Of a stretch of 64,000 nucleotides of DNA, positions 37,126-48,059 are shown one piece after another; the stretch's first letter is position 1; the number at the start of each line of letters is the position of its first letter. The DNA is from Athripsodes cinereus. Lineage: Eukaryota; Arthropoda; Insecta; Trichoptera; Leptoceridae. Location: assembly GCA_947579605.1 (NCBI GenBank), contig OX388317.1, positions 17,751,384 through 17,815,383 on the forward strand, in the 5' to 3' direction. The position numbers were made by a program, and so were the translations under genes. The notes below the pieces were generated by a model that saw nothing but the letters and a program-made list of their open reading frames with translations, did no database searches and was not told the origin of the DNA.

Positions 37126-37682
37126 TGTTCGCTATGGTAGCGAAGGCTATTTTTATTGTTTTAATTTTATTTTTTCCTAATTGTTGCAACACTTCGGATT
37201 GGGCATTTTTTTCGGACATCTAGGTATGAATGCGATTTATAGGTACATGTCCTGATTACCTACATTCCATGATACCAAAATGTCACATATTATTCCTACC
37301 CAAAAAACCTTACCAACAAGTTAGTGTTAATTCATACGGTAATACGGTCGGATCAAATTTCTACATTCGCTCTACAAATTAATCTTCAAATCAATATTTC
37401 ATCGGAAAATTTTATCATCATCTTATTTTATTATTATTCGGAATAATATCATTTATACAAAAATTCAACAAATCGGAATCGTAAAAAGATCGAACAACCA
37501 TTAACTGCAAATTAAATTCTGTGCAAATTTTAGTGTGTGCAGTGTTTTGTGAAACCAGCGACCTCTGGATGAAGGATTAAAATTGGTAAGTCCCATGCAC
37601 CATTTATCATTTTCCATCTTCCTACATCCATTGTTGATGTTTTGGCTGTATTGATAATAAAATATAGTTAAAATATACAACA
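37126..37682 (+). repeat. BEL 5' LTR
   Basis: 557 bp, starting TGTTCGCTATGGTAGCGAAG (itself a small palindrome) and ending AAAATATACAACA. Confidence 0.95.
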
Positions 37683-37688
37683 TTTTTT

Positions 37689-37706
37689 TGGCCTTCGAGC
37701 CGCATT
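37689..37706 (+). promoter_or_regulatory. Possible tRNA primer-binding site
   Basis: TGGCCTTCGAGCCGCA begins with TGG, the complement of a tRNA CCA end, six bases after the LTR. The matching tRNA was not identified, so this is tentative. Confidence 0.4.
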
Positions 37707-38235
37707 TGTAGTTGGGTTTGTTCGAATTTTTTGCTTGTGCGGAGAGTTGCAACAATTACATTTTTCGGGGTAGTATATTTTTATTTGTAGATTCGCACGT
37801 AAGCGAGTATACATTCGGCAGCCATCTTGCATTTAATGTCAGTGTAAAACAGCTGTAATACGGCAGACATATTTGTTTACTATTTACTATAATTTTACAA
37901 CTTACTACTGTATATTGTTTACTATTGAATGTCATTAGGTACTACTATCACACTAAGATAGTGAGTATAATTTATTGTTTACAATCATTTTTGTTAGCTA
38001 CGGACGGTTGACAATTCGGTATTACGGTTAGGTATACAATATACATATCACTTTTCTATGGTTGTAGAATTATTTTAAGTTATTCTTGTTAGGTACGGAT
38101 TTAACAATTGGGTTTATTACGGAATATTACGTTATCACGGTATAATAATAATAATATTCTAACGGAGAAATATTAAATAATTATTTCAATATTTGTTTCT
38201 TGGATTAAGTAAGTTCGATATTAATTTCTTTTACA

Positions 38236-41200
38236 ATGGCAATGGAAATAAAATATGATTTGGCAAAACAAGCCATCTCTACCTTGTGGGATCAAGCAAA
38301 TAGCATTGCGGATTTGAAAACGGAAATTCAGATTTCTGCATTCATGGCTAGAGTTCAAGATATAGAAAAAACATGGGAATTATTTACAAAACAATACGTT
38401 TCGGTACAAGCTGCTAAGAAAGCGGGGTTTGATGCAGAGGCACACTTAAAAGAATATTTGAAATTTGAGAACATGATGTATGAGATTAAAGGAGTTTTTG
38501 AGAAATGGATGAAAGAACGAACCGATCAGAGTTCATCCAGCAGTGTTGTGGAAGGAAAGAGTAGTAACATACATTTTTCGATTCCAAAAATCCAATTACC
38601 TCAGTTTGACGGAGATATCACCAAGTATACTAGTTTTTGGAATATATTCAATAGTTTGGTACACGAGGACATTAATATACCACCGGTACAAAAACTTCAC
38701 TATCTGTTGTGTTCTCTGAGCGGCGAAGCACGTCAGCTTATTACGCATTTAACTATTTCTAGTGAAAACTATTTAGTTGCAGTCAATCTACTGAAACAGA
38801 GGTATCACAACCCGAGAATCATTGCGGAAAAACATTTGGGTATGCTAGTGAATTTGCCAAACTTATCAAGCGGAAGAATAAAGTTACGGGATTTTATTAA
38901 CATAATTAACGAAAACATTTCAGCCTTAAAATCGTTAGATTTCAAGGTTGACGATTGGTCATTTATATTATTATATATTATTTTGAGGAAAATAACTCAT
39001 GAACTGCGGAACAGATTTGAGTTGAAGTTTACAAATTCGGAGATACCAAAGTTTATACAACTTATTGAATTTCTGGAAATTGAATGTAGAGCGTCAAACA
39101 TTGATATTTCGCACGGAAGAGCTTTTACAGCAAGCACAAATCAACAAAATAACGGACGGAAACATGTGAATGCCATGTTCGGCGGCATTACACAACGTTG
39201 TGTTCATTGCAATAGCAATACTCATTTTATTTCATCTTGTAACAAGTTTACAAATATGACGGTGTATCAGAGAAGACAAGTAGTGAAAGAAAAACGTTTG
39301 TGTTGGAACTGCCTGCGGGAACATGCCGTCAAGGACTGTCAATCGAAGCATACCTGCAGGGTGTGTAAACGGAATCACCACTCTCTTCTACACTACGAAA
39401 ATTCGGAACGGGACGGGGAAAACACGTCAAATGCGAGAGAGGAGACTCGGCTAGAGTGTAGTACATCGACTTGTCGTCCGTCAAGGGACACAATTAGTAC
39501 AGTTTTACTCGGCACAGCGATTATTCAGGTTCAGGATAATTTCGGAACATACAGAGATGTACGAGTTTTACTAGATTCAGGAAGTCAATGTTGTTTGATG
39601 ACAGAGAAGTGTGTAGCGCGGCTCGGTTTAATGAAACATAAGTCGACTAAAACAGTGTACGGTATAGGAACGGAAAACATTAACGTAACTACGGGTGAGG
39701 TAACGTGTATTATTAAGCCCAAATTTAGCGAGCACCCACGAATCAATGTATCTTCATTAATATTGAAAACAATAACAGGTGAATTGCCCTCGCAAAGTAT
39801 TTCGTCGGATATATTAAATAAATACAAAAATTTACGGTTAGCAGATCCTGCCTTTCATAAATCTCAACCAGTTGAGATGCTTCTGGGAGCTGATATATTT
39901 AACGAAATCGTAGACGGCCATAAGATTTCGTATGACGAGAATTTACCCTCAGCACATTCCACTATTTTTGGATGGGTACTTATAGGAAAATTAAATGGAA
40001 AATCATCGGAAAACACGTCAGCAATGTCGGGTTGTGTGACATTAGAAAACCTAATGCAACGGTTTTGGGAATCGGAAGATTTACCACAAGACACGGATTT
40101 AAAGGAAGATGCGGAAAAATGTGAAAATCATTTTCTTCAAACAGTAACCAGAACAGAATCCGGAAGATTCATGGTTCGGCTTCCATTTAAACGGGACATT
40201 CCTGAATTGGTGAATTCTTATAATCTGGCTGCACGGCGGTTTTATACATTAGAGAATAAATTAACACGGAACATCGATCTTAAAACGGAATACTCTAAGG
40301 TGATGGAGGAATATTTTACATTGGGTCACATGGAAAGAGCTTTGACTTCGGAAATAAAATATTTTTTACCACATCATTGCGTAATTAAGGACACATCTAC
40401 AAGTACCAGGGTACGCGTAGTATTCGATGCGTCAATGCTTACACATAACGGTTTATCTTTAAATTCGTCACTTATGACGGGTAGGAAATTACAAAACGAA
40501 GTGATGGATATCTTGATTAAATTTAGAACACATTTAGTTGCATTTTTGGCTGACATCAAACAGATGTATAGACAAATTACACTTCATCCTGAAGACAGAG
40601 CATTTCACGGAGTGTTGTGGAGAGACTCGCCCAATAAACCTTTGGAAACATACAGACTTACAACAGTAACATTTGGGGTAGCATCTTCCCCATATTTAGC
40701 TATGCGATGTTTGTGGGAATTAGCAGAAAAGGAGTGCGAGTCATTTCCTAATGCAGGAAGAATTTTGAAATCGGATACATTTGTAGATGACATTGTGAGC
40801 GGAGGTTCGAGTATTAAAGAATCGATTACTTATCGGAACGAACTTATACGTTTATTACAAAGTGCAGGTTTTGAGTTAAGAAAATGGATAAGTAACAAAC
40901 AAGAATTTTTAAAAGATTTGCCAAATGAAAATTGTGTGCAGACAGATTCACTCAAGAATACAGTGGTTACGGTGTTAGGTATAAATTGGAATCCTCAGAG
41001 CGATTATTTTGAATACAATAAAACGGAAATTTCTCCTACTACGGTTATTACAAAACGATATATTCTATCATGCATTGCAAGTTTGTATGACCCCTGCGGC
41101 TGGATAGCGCCGGTGATATTCACTGCAAAGGTCATTCTTCAAGAACTTTGGTTACTGAAGATAGGGTGGGATGAGAGGATCCCAGAGGATTTGGAAAATA

Positions 41201-42510
41201 GATGGAAGAGGTTTTCATCACAACTCAATCAATTATCGTCCATTAAAATTCCAAGGTTAGTGATATCTCAGAATACAAGACAGTACGAATTACACGGTTT
41301 TTCGGATGCATCTAAAATGGGTTATGCGGTGTGTGTTTATCTGAGGTCGACTGACGATAGTGGTAATGTCATTTTACATTTACTATTGGGCAAAACAAAG
41401 GTGACACCACTAAAACAAAAATTAACCATTCCTAAAATGGAATTATGCGGAGCAGCTTTATTAGCAAGATCACTCAAACATGTTTCAAACTTACTTAGTC
41501 ATATAGCGGACATGAAAATATTTGGATGGTGTGATTCTCAAATTGTTCTATCATGGTTAAGAACTCCAATACATTTACTAAAAACATTCGAAGGTAATAG
41601 AGTGAGCTCCATTCACACTAATTTGGAAGCGGCCACCTGGAGGTATGTACCCACCTCTATGAACGCAGCGGATTGCGCTACAAGAGGTATTTATTCGGAA
41701 CATTTGATTGAACATAATTTATGGTGGACACCCAAATGGTTACTGAAGCCATCATCGGAGTGGCCACAGTGTAAACTAAATCTTGTTGATTATGATACGG
41801 AAAGATTATTGCCTTCAAAAATCATTTCGAACGTTACACAAATCGAACAATGGAATATACTCGAAAAATATAGTTCATTCAGCAAATTGGTCAATATTAC
41901 AGCATTGTGTAAGCGTTTCATTCACAATTTAAAGAATAAGAAAAACAAACGGTTAGGATGTGTTTCAAGGGAAGAATGGAATGAGGCCTTGCGTGCTCTC
42001 GTCATTCAGGTACAGTGTGCGACTTTTCATGAAGATTTACACTTAATCAAGAGTGGAAAATCACATTTGTCGAGATTGTTTCGATTAAATCCTTTCATAG
42101 ATGCTGAAGGAATATTGCGAGTGGGCGGAAGATTGAGAAACGCATCATTGAATTTTTCATCGAAGCATCCAATTATAATTCCGAAAAATCATATATTATT
42201 ATCGTTGATAATTCGCTATTATCATAAGAAATATCTTCATACCGGTTCATCCTTAACATTATCACTTATTCGACAAGAATTCTGGATTGTTTCTGGAAGA
42301 GATGCTGTACGTCAGGAGGTTCATCGAGGCATACAGTGTTTTCGCGGACGAGCGAAGAGTCTAGAACCCATGATGGCAGATCTACCAACATTCAGAGTAA
42401 GACCCAGTAAAGTTTTCTCCATATGCGGTATGGATTTTGGCGGTTATTTTAACATAAAATCTTCAAATTTACGGAATGCTAAGATACTAAGGCTTTCTTT
42501 CGGTCTATAA
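38236..42510 (+). CDS. BEL/Pao Gag-Pol polyprotein, integrase truncated
   Basis: 1424 codons, open throughout, start MAMEIKYDLAKQ. Gag: DUF1759-type region (about residues 115-270, FDGDITKYTSFWNIF) and zinc knuckles CVHCNSNTHFISSC (322), CWNCLREHAVKDC (356) and CRVCKRNHH (374). Protease: LDSGSQ at 446-451. Reverse transcriptase: VRVVFDAS (726), FLADIKQMYRQI (771), GVASSPYLA (813) and FVDD at 849-852, the YVDD box. RNase H: GFSDAS (1021) and KMELCGAALLA. Integrase: His pair around 1330-1336, then GIQCFR where two Cys are usual (the first is Gly), and the first catalytic Asp in CGMDFGG (1400). The frame stops 24 residues later, so the second Asp and the Glu are missing. Family members are usually several hundred residues longer. 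Confidence 0.95.
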   Translation: MAMEIKYDLAKQAISTLWDQANSIADLKTEIQISAFMARVQDIEKTWELFTKQYVSVQAAKKAGFDAEAHLKEYLKFENMMYEIKGVFEKWMKERTDQSSSSSVVEGKSSNIHFSIPKIQLPQFDGDITKYTSFWNIFNSLVHEDINIPPVQKLHYLLCSLSGEARQLITHLTISSENYLVAVNLLKQRYHNPRIIAEKHLGMLVNLPNLSSGRIKLRDFINIINENISALKSLDFKVDDWSFILLYIILRKITHELRNRFELKFTNSEIPKFIQLIEFLEIECRASNIDISHGRAFTASTNQQNNGRKHVNAMFGGITQRCVHCNSNTHFISSCNKFTNMTVYQRRQVVKEKRLCWNCLREHAVKDCQSKHTCRVCKRNHHSLLHYENSERDGENTSNAREETRLECSTSTCRPSRDTISTVLLGTAIIQVQDNFGTYRDVRVLLDSGSQCCLMTEKCVARLGLMKHKSTKTVYGIGTENINVTTGEVTCIIKPKFSEHPRINVSSLILKTITGELPSQSISSDILNKYKNLRLADPAFHKSQPVEMLLGADIFNEIVDGHKISYDENLPSAHSTIFGWVLIGKLNGKSSENTSAMSGCVTLENLMQRFWESEDLPQDTDLKEDAEKCENHFLQTVTRTESGRFMVRLPFKRDIPELVNSYNLAARRFYTLENKLTRNIDLKTEYSKVMEEYFTLGHMERALTSEIKYFLPHHCVIKDTSTSTRVRVVFDASMLTHNGLSLNSSLMTGRKLQNEVMDILIKFRTHLVAFLADIKQMYRQITLHPEDRAFHGVLWRDSPNKPLETYRLTTVTFGVASSPYLAMRCLWELAEKECESFPNAGRILKSDTFVDDIVSGGSSIKESITYRNELIRLLQSAGFELRKWISNKQEFLKDLPNENCVQTDSLKNTVVTVLGINWNPQSDYFEYNKTEISPTTVITKRYILSCIASLYDPCGWIAPVIFTAKVILQELWLLKIGWDERIPEDLENRWKRFSSQLNQLSSIKIPRLVISQNTRQYELHGFSDASKMGYAVCVYLRSTDDSGNVILHLLLGKTKVTPLKQKLTIPKMELCGAALLARSLKHVSNLLSHIADMKIFGWCDSQIVLSWLRTPIHLLKTFEGNRVSSIHTNLEAATWRYVPTSMNAADCATRGIYSEHLIEHNLWWTPKWLLKPSSEWPQCKLNLVDYDTERLLPSKIISNVTQIEQWNILEKYSSFSKLVNITALCKRFIHNLKNKKNKRLGCVSREEWNEALRALVIQVQCATFHEDLHLIKSGKSHLSRLFRLNPFIDAEGILRVGGRLRNASLNFSSKHPIIIPKNHILLSLIIRYYHKKYLHTGSSLTLSLIRQEFWIVSGRDAVRQEVHRGIQCFRGRAKSLEPMMADLPTFRVRPSKVFSICGMDFGGYFNIKSSNLRNAKILRLSFGL

Positions 42511-42736
42511 AATTAATATTTTATTTTTATGGTAAATGCAAAGGGTGCATTTTAATTTTCGTTTCTTGTTATTTTTTATTATTACACATTCGGAAGCTTC
42601 CTAAGATAAGGAAAATATTATTTAGATTATATTTTGGCGGTTTGAGAGGGGGAATAGATTTTTTACTTTTCGGTCAACAAATTCAACGGTAAAAATTATA
42701 AGTTTTTCTTTTTCTTTTCGGGCTGCCGGGGGAGTA
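42511..42736 (+). other. Remnant 3' interior of BEL element with polypurine tract
   Basis: 226 bp between the truncated frame and the 3' LTR. No integrase sequence is recognisable in it. GGGGGAG at 42728-42734, next to the LTR, is a good candidate for the plus-strand primer. Confidence 0.65.
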
Positions 42737-43293
42737 TGTTCGCTATGGTAGCGAAGGCTATTTTTATTGTTTTAATTTTATTTTTTCCTAATTGTTGCAA
42801 CACTTCGGATTGGGCATTTTTTTCGGACATCTAGGTATGAATGCGATTTATAGGTACATGTCCTGATTACCTACATTCCATGATACCAAAATGTCACATA
42901 TTATTCCTACCCAAAAAACCTTACCAACAAGTTAGTGTTAATTCATACGGTAATACGGTCGGATCAAATTTCTACATTCGCTCTACAAATTAATCTTCAA
43001 ATCAATATTTCATCGGAAAATTTTATCATCATCTTATTTTATTATTATTCGGAATAATATCATTTATACAAAAATTCAACAAATCGGAATCGTAAAAAGA
43101 TCGAACAACCATTAACTGCAAATTAAATTCTGTGCAAATTTTAGTGTGTGCAGTGTTTTGTGAAACCAGCGACCTCTGGATGAAGGATTAAAATTGGTAA
43201 GTCCCATGCACCATTTATCATTTTCCATCTTCCTACATCCATTGTTGATGTTTTGGCTGTATTGATAATAAAATATAGTTAAAATATACAACA
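42737..43293 (+). repeat. BEL 3' LTR
   Basis: 557 bp, apparently identical to 37126-37682, followed by the ATTAA duplication. Confidence 0.95.
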
Positions 43294-43309
43294 ATTAAAT
43301 TAATAAAAA

Positions 43310-43720
43310 TATTTACATACATACATAAAAACCATCATATCGCTTCCCTCGCGCGGTAGGCAAAAAGTATCGAGCGCCACTTCCTTCTATATTTTCATAC
43401 ATCTTTCGCATCCGTCACTGTCATACAATTACTCATGCATGTTCGCCTGTTCAATGTGGTCAACACGTGGCTGTCCTGTAGGATTTGGTTTAAATGATCT
43501 TGCCATTTGATCCTCGAATGTCTAAGTCTCCGAGCACCAATTCTCTTAGCCAAATTATCTTCTTGGTCATTCTGATCTCATTCATTCTTTCCACATGCCG
43601 AAACCATCGTAACTTTTTTTACATTCATTCTTGCTATTACACTGATGTTCATTGCGCATTTCTCTCTATATCACTGTTTCACACACGATCTCTCAGACAT
43701 TTACCACACATCTATAAATA
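43310..43720 (-). pseudogene. LINE family A tail, minus strand
   Basis: CATACATACAT, then CGCTTCCCTCGCGCGGTAGG, GTTCAATGTGGTCAACACGT, CCTGTAGGATTTG and CACGATCTCTCAGACATTTA are the minus-strand version of the family A 3' region, very close to 58960-59275. The tetranucleotide (TATG)n tail lies at the 43310 end, as expected for its 3' terminus. Stops and indels are present. Confidence 0.75.
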
Positions 43721-43739
43721 TTTAAGCATATTTTAATAT

Positions 43740-44150
43740 TAATCATAATGAAAACATTATTGTGTATAGGTACATATTTCGCATAAAATTAATATTTGTA
43801 AATACATTAGTAACAATTTGCTACGTTATTTATTATTTATTTATTGTGTTTTGCCAGCTTAGGTTCAACCCTCGATAAAAGATGTTAAAATATCTTTTAC
43901 TTTTCTCAGAATGAAACAATAATAAATTCACGAGTTCACACTGGGCATTATCGATGTTGTTTTAATTCAGACGTGAATATTTGTAGCGTTTCTAATAATG
44001 TTTTAGAATATATAATAGGTTTCTTATACTAATATTAATTGCTTGAAATAATAACTTGTATATGAAGCTGAGTAGGAAATTTAATGAATTTGTACAAACA
44101 TTAGTTTGTTTATAGCTTTGAAAGTTAGGTTAACTATATAATTTATTTTC
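43740..44150. other. AT-rich non-coding DNA
   Basis: No recognisable gene or repeat. Confidence 0.4.
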
Positions 44151-44151
44151 C

Positions 44152-44350
44152 ATTACATATTCTACATACAGTTTAATACATTCTACATACAATCATTAGA
44201 TAAACACATTACATATTATTCTACATACAGTTATATACATTCTACATACAATCATTAGATATACACATTCATACATATTCTACATACAGTCATAACATAT
44301 ACCAGACAGTAATATACATTCTACATACCTACAGTCATTATACATATTCT
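44152..44350. repeat. Degenerate tandem array of TTCTACATACA units
   Basis: Three higher-order units of about 60-70 bp, each with ACATATTCTACATACAGT followed by ACATTCTACATAC and mostly AATCATTAGAT, starting near 44152, 44209 and 44268. The third is the most diverged. Confidence 0.75.
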
Positions 44351-45034
44351 GCACATTAAAATTTGAATACATGGGAGTATGTACATTATGTGAATTTAAC
44401 TAGATGTTTATTTGTGATAAAATTTAATTAAACCCTTTTTTTTCTTGGAGAAAAGGGGCAGCTTATTTCAAAAACCTTCATAGCAAGGAAGAATAAATGT
44501 GTTGAAATCAGGGTGAGTCTGCAGCAGGAAATGAACATAAATTTGAAAAATCTTAGGTCAGACATATCATTACTTTATTCAATTGAAAAGCGTATTACGT
44601 AAAATTCATTTTGTATTTTAAACTTATCGTTACACTACATTATCGCACCACGGTATTTTTTTACTAATGAAAGAATATAAACATTTTCTATTTTTGAAAC
44701 ATAAACAAAATCTACATAAGAATTATATTGATCACGTTTTTCGTTTCGAAAACAAATGTAATGTCAATGAAAAGAAGAAATAAATTGTAATTAGGTAGGT
44801 ATCGATTTATCTTACCTCACATTAATTTATTAAAGGAATAATTTTTCTCTTACAACTTATTGTTCACGTGAAATGTAGCTTATTGGATATTCTCGTGTAT
44901 TAACAAAATCTGATAAATCCTTTAGATTTAGTCTTAAATAATTATATCTACATTGTATATCTGTTTTACCCGTATAATATTTAATTAGCACTAATGAACT
45001 AGGTATCTCCTTTATTTTAAAATATGAAGGTCTA
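44351..45034. other. AT-rich non-coding DNA
   Basis: No feature supported. Confidence 0.4.
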
Positions 45035-45275
45035 CTATCTCTACACTACTACACCATTACGGCAAACCCCACAAGAAGGGAAGCCAGCAGACCAGCTGCA
45101 TGCAATAAACATGCAAACTGTCTTCTCTGTGTCAAAAAAATTAAGACATTCAGAATGGGTGGCAAACCTCATCGCTGAATTTGAAATGTAAAATGTTTTA
45201 GTTTTTTTCGAACACCTGCCTTACGGACAAGAGTGAGAGACCAATTCTTTGCGCGGTGCTCCACGGCTTCGAAAC
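45035..45275 (-). repeat. Family R repeat, minus copy
   Basis: ACTACTACACCATTACGGCA, GAAGCCAGCAGACCAGCTGC, AAGACATTCAGAATGGGTGG, CGCTGAATTTGAAATG, CGAACACCTGCC and GTGCTCCACGG follow in order, the reverse of 36139-36395. Confidence 0.8.
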
Positions 45276-45861
45276 ATGAAGATAATTAGTCAAAATGGGC
45301 GTTGAAAGACTTTCTTTGAATTGCTCAAAGGTTTTGTAAGCAGCAATGGAAAGTGTGTTCAATAAGAATTATCTATGAAGGTAGGTTACCCAACTAGCAG
45401 AAGGGGAGAAAATGTAGATATTTCTCTGTTTGATATTTCACTAAGGATAAATAAATAAAAATAAAGTTGTGTCATATTTAATCGAAGGATACTGCCGATG
45501 TTAATAATAGTAAGTTGAGAGAGTTAGATTAAACAAAGCATTCAATATCGGCAAACAATTCGAGAAGTAACAATATTATAAAATTATATTAAATACTTAT
45601 TAGTGAATCTGAAACAATTTAATACATGCTATCTACACAGCATAGTAGGTAATGAAGGTTTTCCTCTACATAAGTGAGAGTTCGTTTAAATAATTGAATT
45701 ATTATATCATATTATCTTTACTCTACATAATAGTTACAAATTATTTAGTCCTAATGTATTAGAAGTTTGAATAGTATGATTATTAACGCTTTAGTTTCAT
45801 TATTTGTATTTATTCTTGACATAATTTTAGGAAGTTTTGTTAAATAGTACAACTTTGTTTA

Positions 45862-46005
45862 TTCTATTACTATCTATACCATAGTTGCATCTTCCACAAA
45901 TGGATGGTTGATAAATTGTTTACCTGCATTAATAATCATACATGCTATCCTCTACATAGAGGAGCATATTATCTCATTGCAGAATTGAAGATGTTAAATA
46001 TCTTA
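45862..46005 (-). repeat. Family R repeat, decayed
   Basis: ACTATCTATACCATAG, CTTCCACAAATGGATGG, GAGGAGCATATTATCTCATT and GCAGAATTGAAGATG retain the order of family R with many substitutions. Confidence 0.5.
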
Positions 46006-46119
46006 TGATATTATATATTTAACATATGACGCTACCCATAATTCAAGGTTTTGAAGAGACAAAGTCACCTTCTGCGTTAGCTTTTGCGAATATTTGGCCA
46101 GGACATACGAAAATTTATA

Positions 46120-46300
46120 AGAAACTAGCTGACCCGGCAAACTTTGTTTTTCCATATAGGTAGGTACATTACGCCATATACTAATATCGCTATTAAAAAC
46201 TAGGGGTTGATAGTAGAAGAGTGAAAATTTAGGGCTGTATGTATTTTTTAATGCCTCACCATAAAAAAATAAAAAAAAATGACAAAAAAATCGGGACGGA
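46120..46300. repeat. Dispersed repeat with CTAGCTGACCCGGCAAAC
   Basis: CTAGCTGACCCGGCAAACTT followed by TTGTTTTTCCATATAGG is a string I recognise as recurrent in lepidopteran genomes. The parent element is not identified. The borders are approximate. Confidence 0.5.
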
Positions 46301-47120
46301 CTTTAACTTTTAAGGGTATAAAAAATTGATGTTTATATATTGGATAGTGAGGGAACTGTACTGTTATGAAATCTTCTCAAAAACTGTCAAGATTTTTGTA
46401 ATATTATTTTTCTATATAATATAACATATATTTTATATCGCAAAGAAAAATATCAGCAATTTTTGTTGTTTGAAATTCTTCAAAGCGAAATAAAAACAAA
46501 ATAAGTATAATTATGTAAAATTTACACCACAAATATTTAATTCGTGAATATTTCTAGTTATTATATTAATTTTCATTTTGTTAACTACATTTTGTACTAG
46601 AATGTCAGTAGTAAATAAGAGGTTCGTCAGAAATATGAGTAAAGGAAGAAAACTTATTTTGTAATCCAAGATTGAATATGTATTTCTCGTTATTATATTT
46701 ATTTTTATTTTATTAATTACATTTTGTACTTATGTCAGTATTAAGTAAAAGATTCGTGAGAAATATGAGCAAGGAGGGGATACTTTTATATAATTCAAGA
46801 TTTAATAATAAGAGTAAATCTCGTATTATGAATGGTACAAAAGGTTCTCTTGAAATAGGATTATTTCAGAAATGTGGTTTTGGATTAAAATTTTATTCGT
46901 GAAAATAACAATATTATGAATTAAAAAAAAGAGATTTTTTTATTCGGGATTTTTTTTTCTTACAAGCCATATTCGGACCCAAAGTGTCCCGACGGGTTTG
47001 TATAATTGGACCTTTCAGAAAGTGATGGGTCAGGATGTAAGTATATTTTGTAAACATATGCGTTGTCATTACTTACAAAAATAGATTAAATTTATTTTTG
47101 TAATATAAGTACTAAAGCCT
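46301..47120. other. AT-rich DNA, partly duplicated
   Basis: A ~130 bp stretch appears twice in imperfect form (about 46556-46660 and 46684-46785), both with ATTACATTTTGTACT, TGTCAGTA, GTAAATAAGAGGTTCG-like and GAAATATGAG blocks. No coding signal. Confidence 0.5.
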
Positions 47121-47124
47121 TTGT

Positions 47125-47525
47125 ATGAAGCATTTTGCTTTATGGTTGTGAGACGTAGACCATCAGCAAGAGTGAAAGCGGACGGTTGGCGGCCTTTGAG
47201 ATGTGGTGCTACAGACGCATGCTTAAGATCCATTGGTCGGAACACGTCGAAAACGAAGAAGTATTAACCAGGGTAGGCGAAAAAAGGCAACTTCTTAAGA
47301 GAATCGGCCAACAAAGAGCTAACTGGATTGGCCATAACATCAGGCACCCAGGACTATTCATCGCCATCGCTGAGGGTAAGACCGAGGGGACAAATGGCAG
47401 AGGCCGACCAAGAGATGCGTGAAGAGGGACATGAACTGTGGCTCATACGTAGAGCTGAAAAGACTGGCTGAGAATAGAGACGAATGGAGAAGAAAAACCA
47501 AACTCGTTGCAGACCAATCCAATGG
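47125..47525 (+). pseudogene. RTE-like LINE ORF2 C-terminus
   Basis: The frame reads LYGCET, a TAG stop, TISKSESGRLAAFEMWCYRR, MLKIHWSEHV, RVGEKRQLLKRI, NWIGHNIRHPG and TNGRGRPR. After a frameshift it continues ELKRLAENRDEWR. AFEMWCYRRMLKI and GRGRPR are typical of the C-terminal part of RTE-clade endonuclease-reverse transcriptases found in butterflies. Only the last ~130 residues survive. Confidence 0.8.
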
Positions 47526-47898
47526 ATTGTTACTCATTATATATATAATATAAGTGTAACTAAAATAGCTTGGTGAGTGTTTATAACTAATAATAAGATC
47601 TAGTGGGCGATTCACAGATGCAAACTTCAATCCAAATGATATAATCAAAAATGAACTGACCTTTATCAAATATAATAATGTCGGTGTATTTAAAAATATG
47701 CTCACCTACAGTTATAAGTAAATGTTCCATTCAAAAGCAAATAAGCGGAAATTATAATTAAAAAAATTCATATACAAAGTATTTATACAAATATTTCAAG
47801 TGTAACAGTGTTAGTTTTTAGGTCCGTATTTGAAATCAACTTTCAAAAAATTAATTGTTGAAGGGCGTTTGTATTCACACTGTGAAAATTCATATTTA

Positions 47899-48013
47899 AT
47901 AATTTATAAATAACCAAAAACACTGTTATATTTTCACTATATTTATTTAAACTCTAACGTTTTCGCCCACTTCAATGGGCATTCTCAAGAGTTTTTGGTT
48001 ATTTATAAATTAT
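47899..48013. repeat. Fold-back repeat with hammerhead-like core (minus strand)
   Basis: Outer arms AATTTATAAATAACCAAAAA and TTTTTGGTTATTTATAAATT. On the minus strand 47991-47958: CTCTTGAGAAT, a GCCCA/TGGGC stem and GAAAACG. ACTCT and AGAGT outside it form a further short stem. Confidence 0.8.
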
Positions 48014-48059
48014 TTTCAAAAAATTCATTGTAAGCAATAATTTTTGTTTTTTATTTTTT

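Larger units (their letters stand above)
37126..43293 (+). mobile_element. BEL/Pao LTR retrotransposon, very young
   Basis: 6168 bp with 557 bp LTRs at both ends (TGTTCGC...ACAACA), no difference noticed between them by eye, and a 5 bp target duplication. A single open gag-pol frame lies between. The interior is shorter than usual because the integrase and everything after it is deleted. Matching LTRs mean very recent insertion, so either the deletion happened after insertion or the copy moved with borrowed integrase. It lies antisense to the tetraspanin gene. Confidence 0.95.

Noticed and set aside
37501..37755. Minus-strand frame MLQLSAQAKNSNK and its copy at 43112-43294
   Set aside because: It lies in the BEL LTR and is present twice only because the LTR is repeated.
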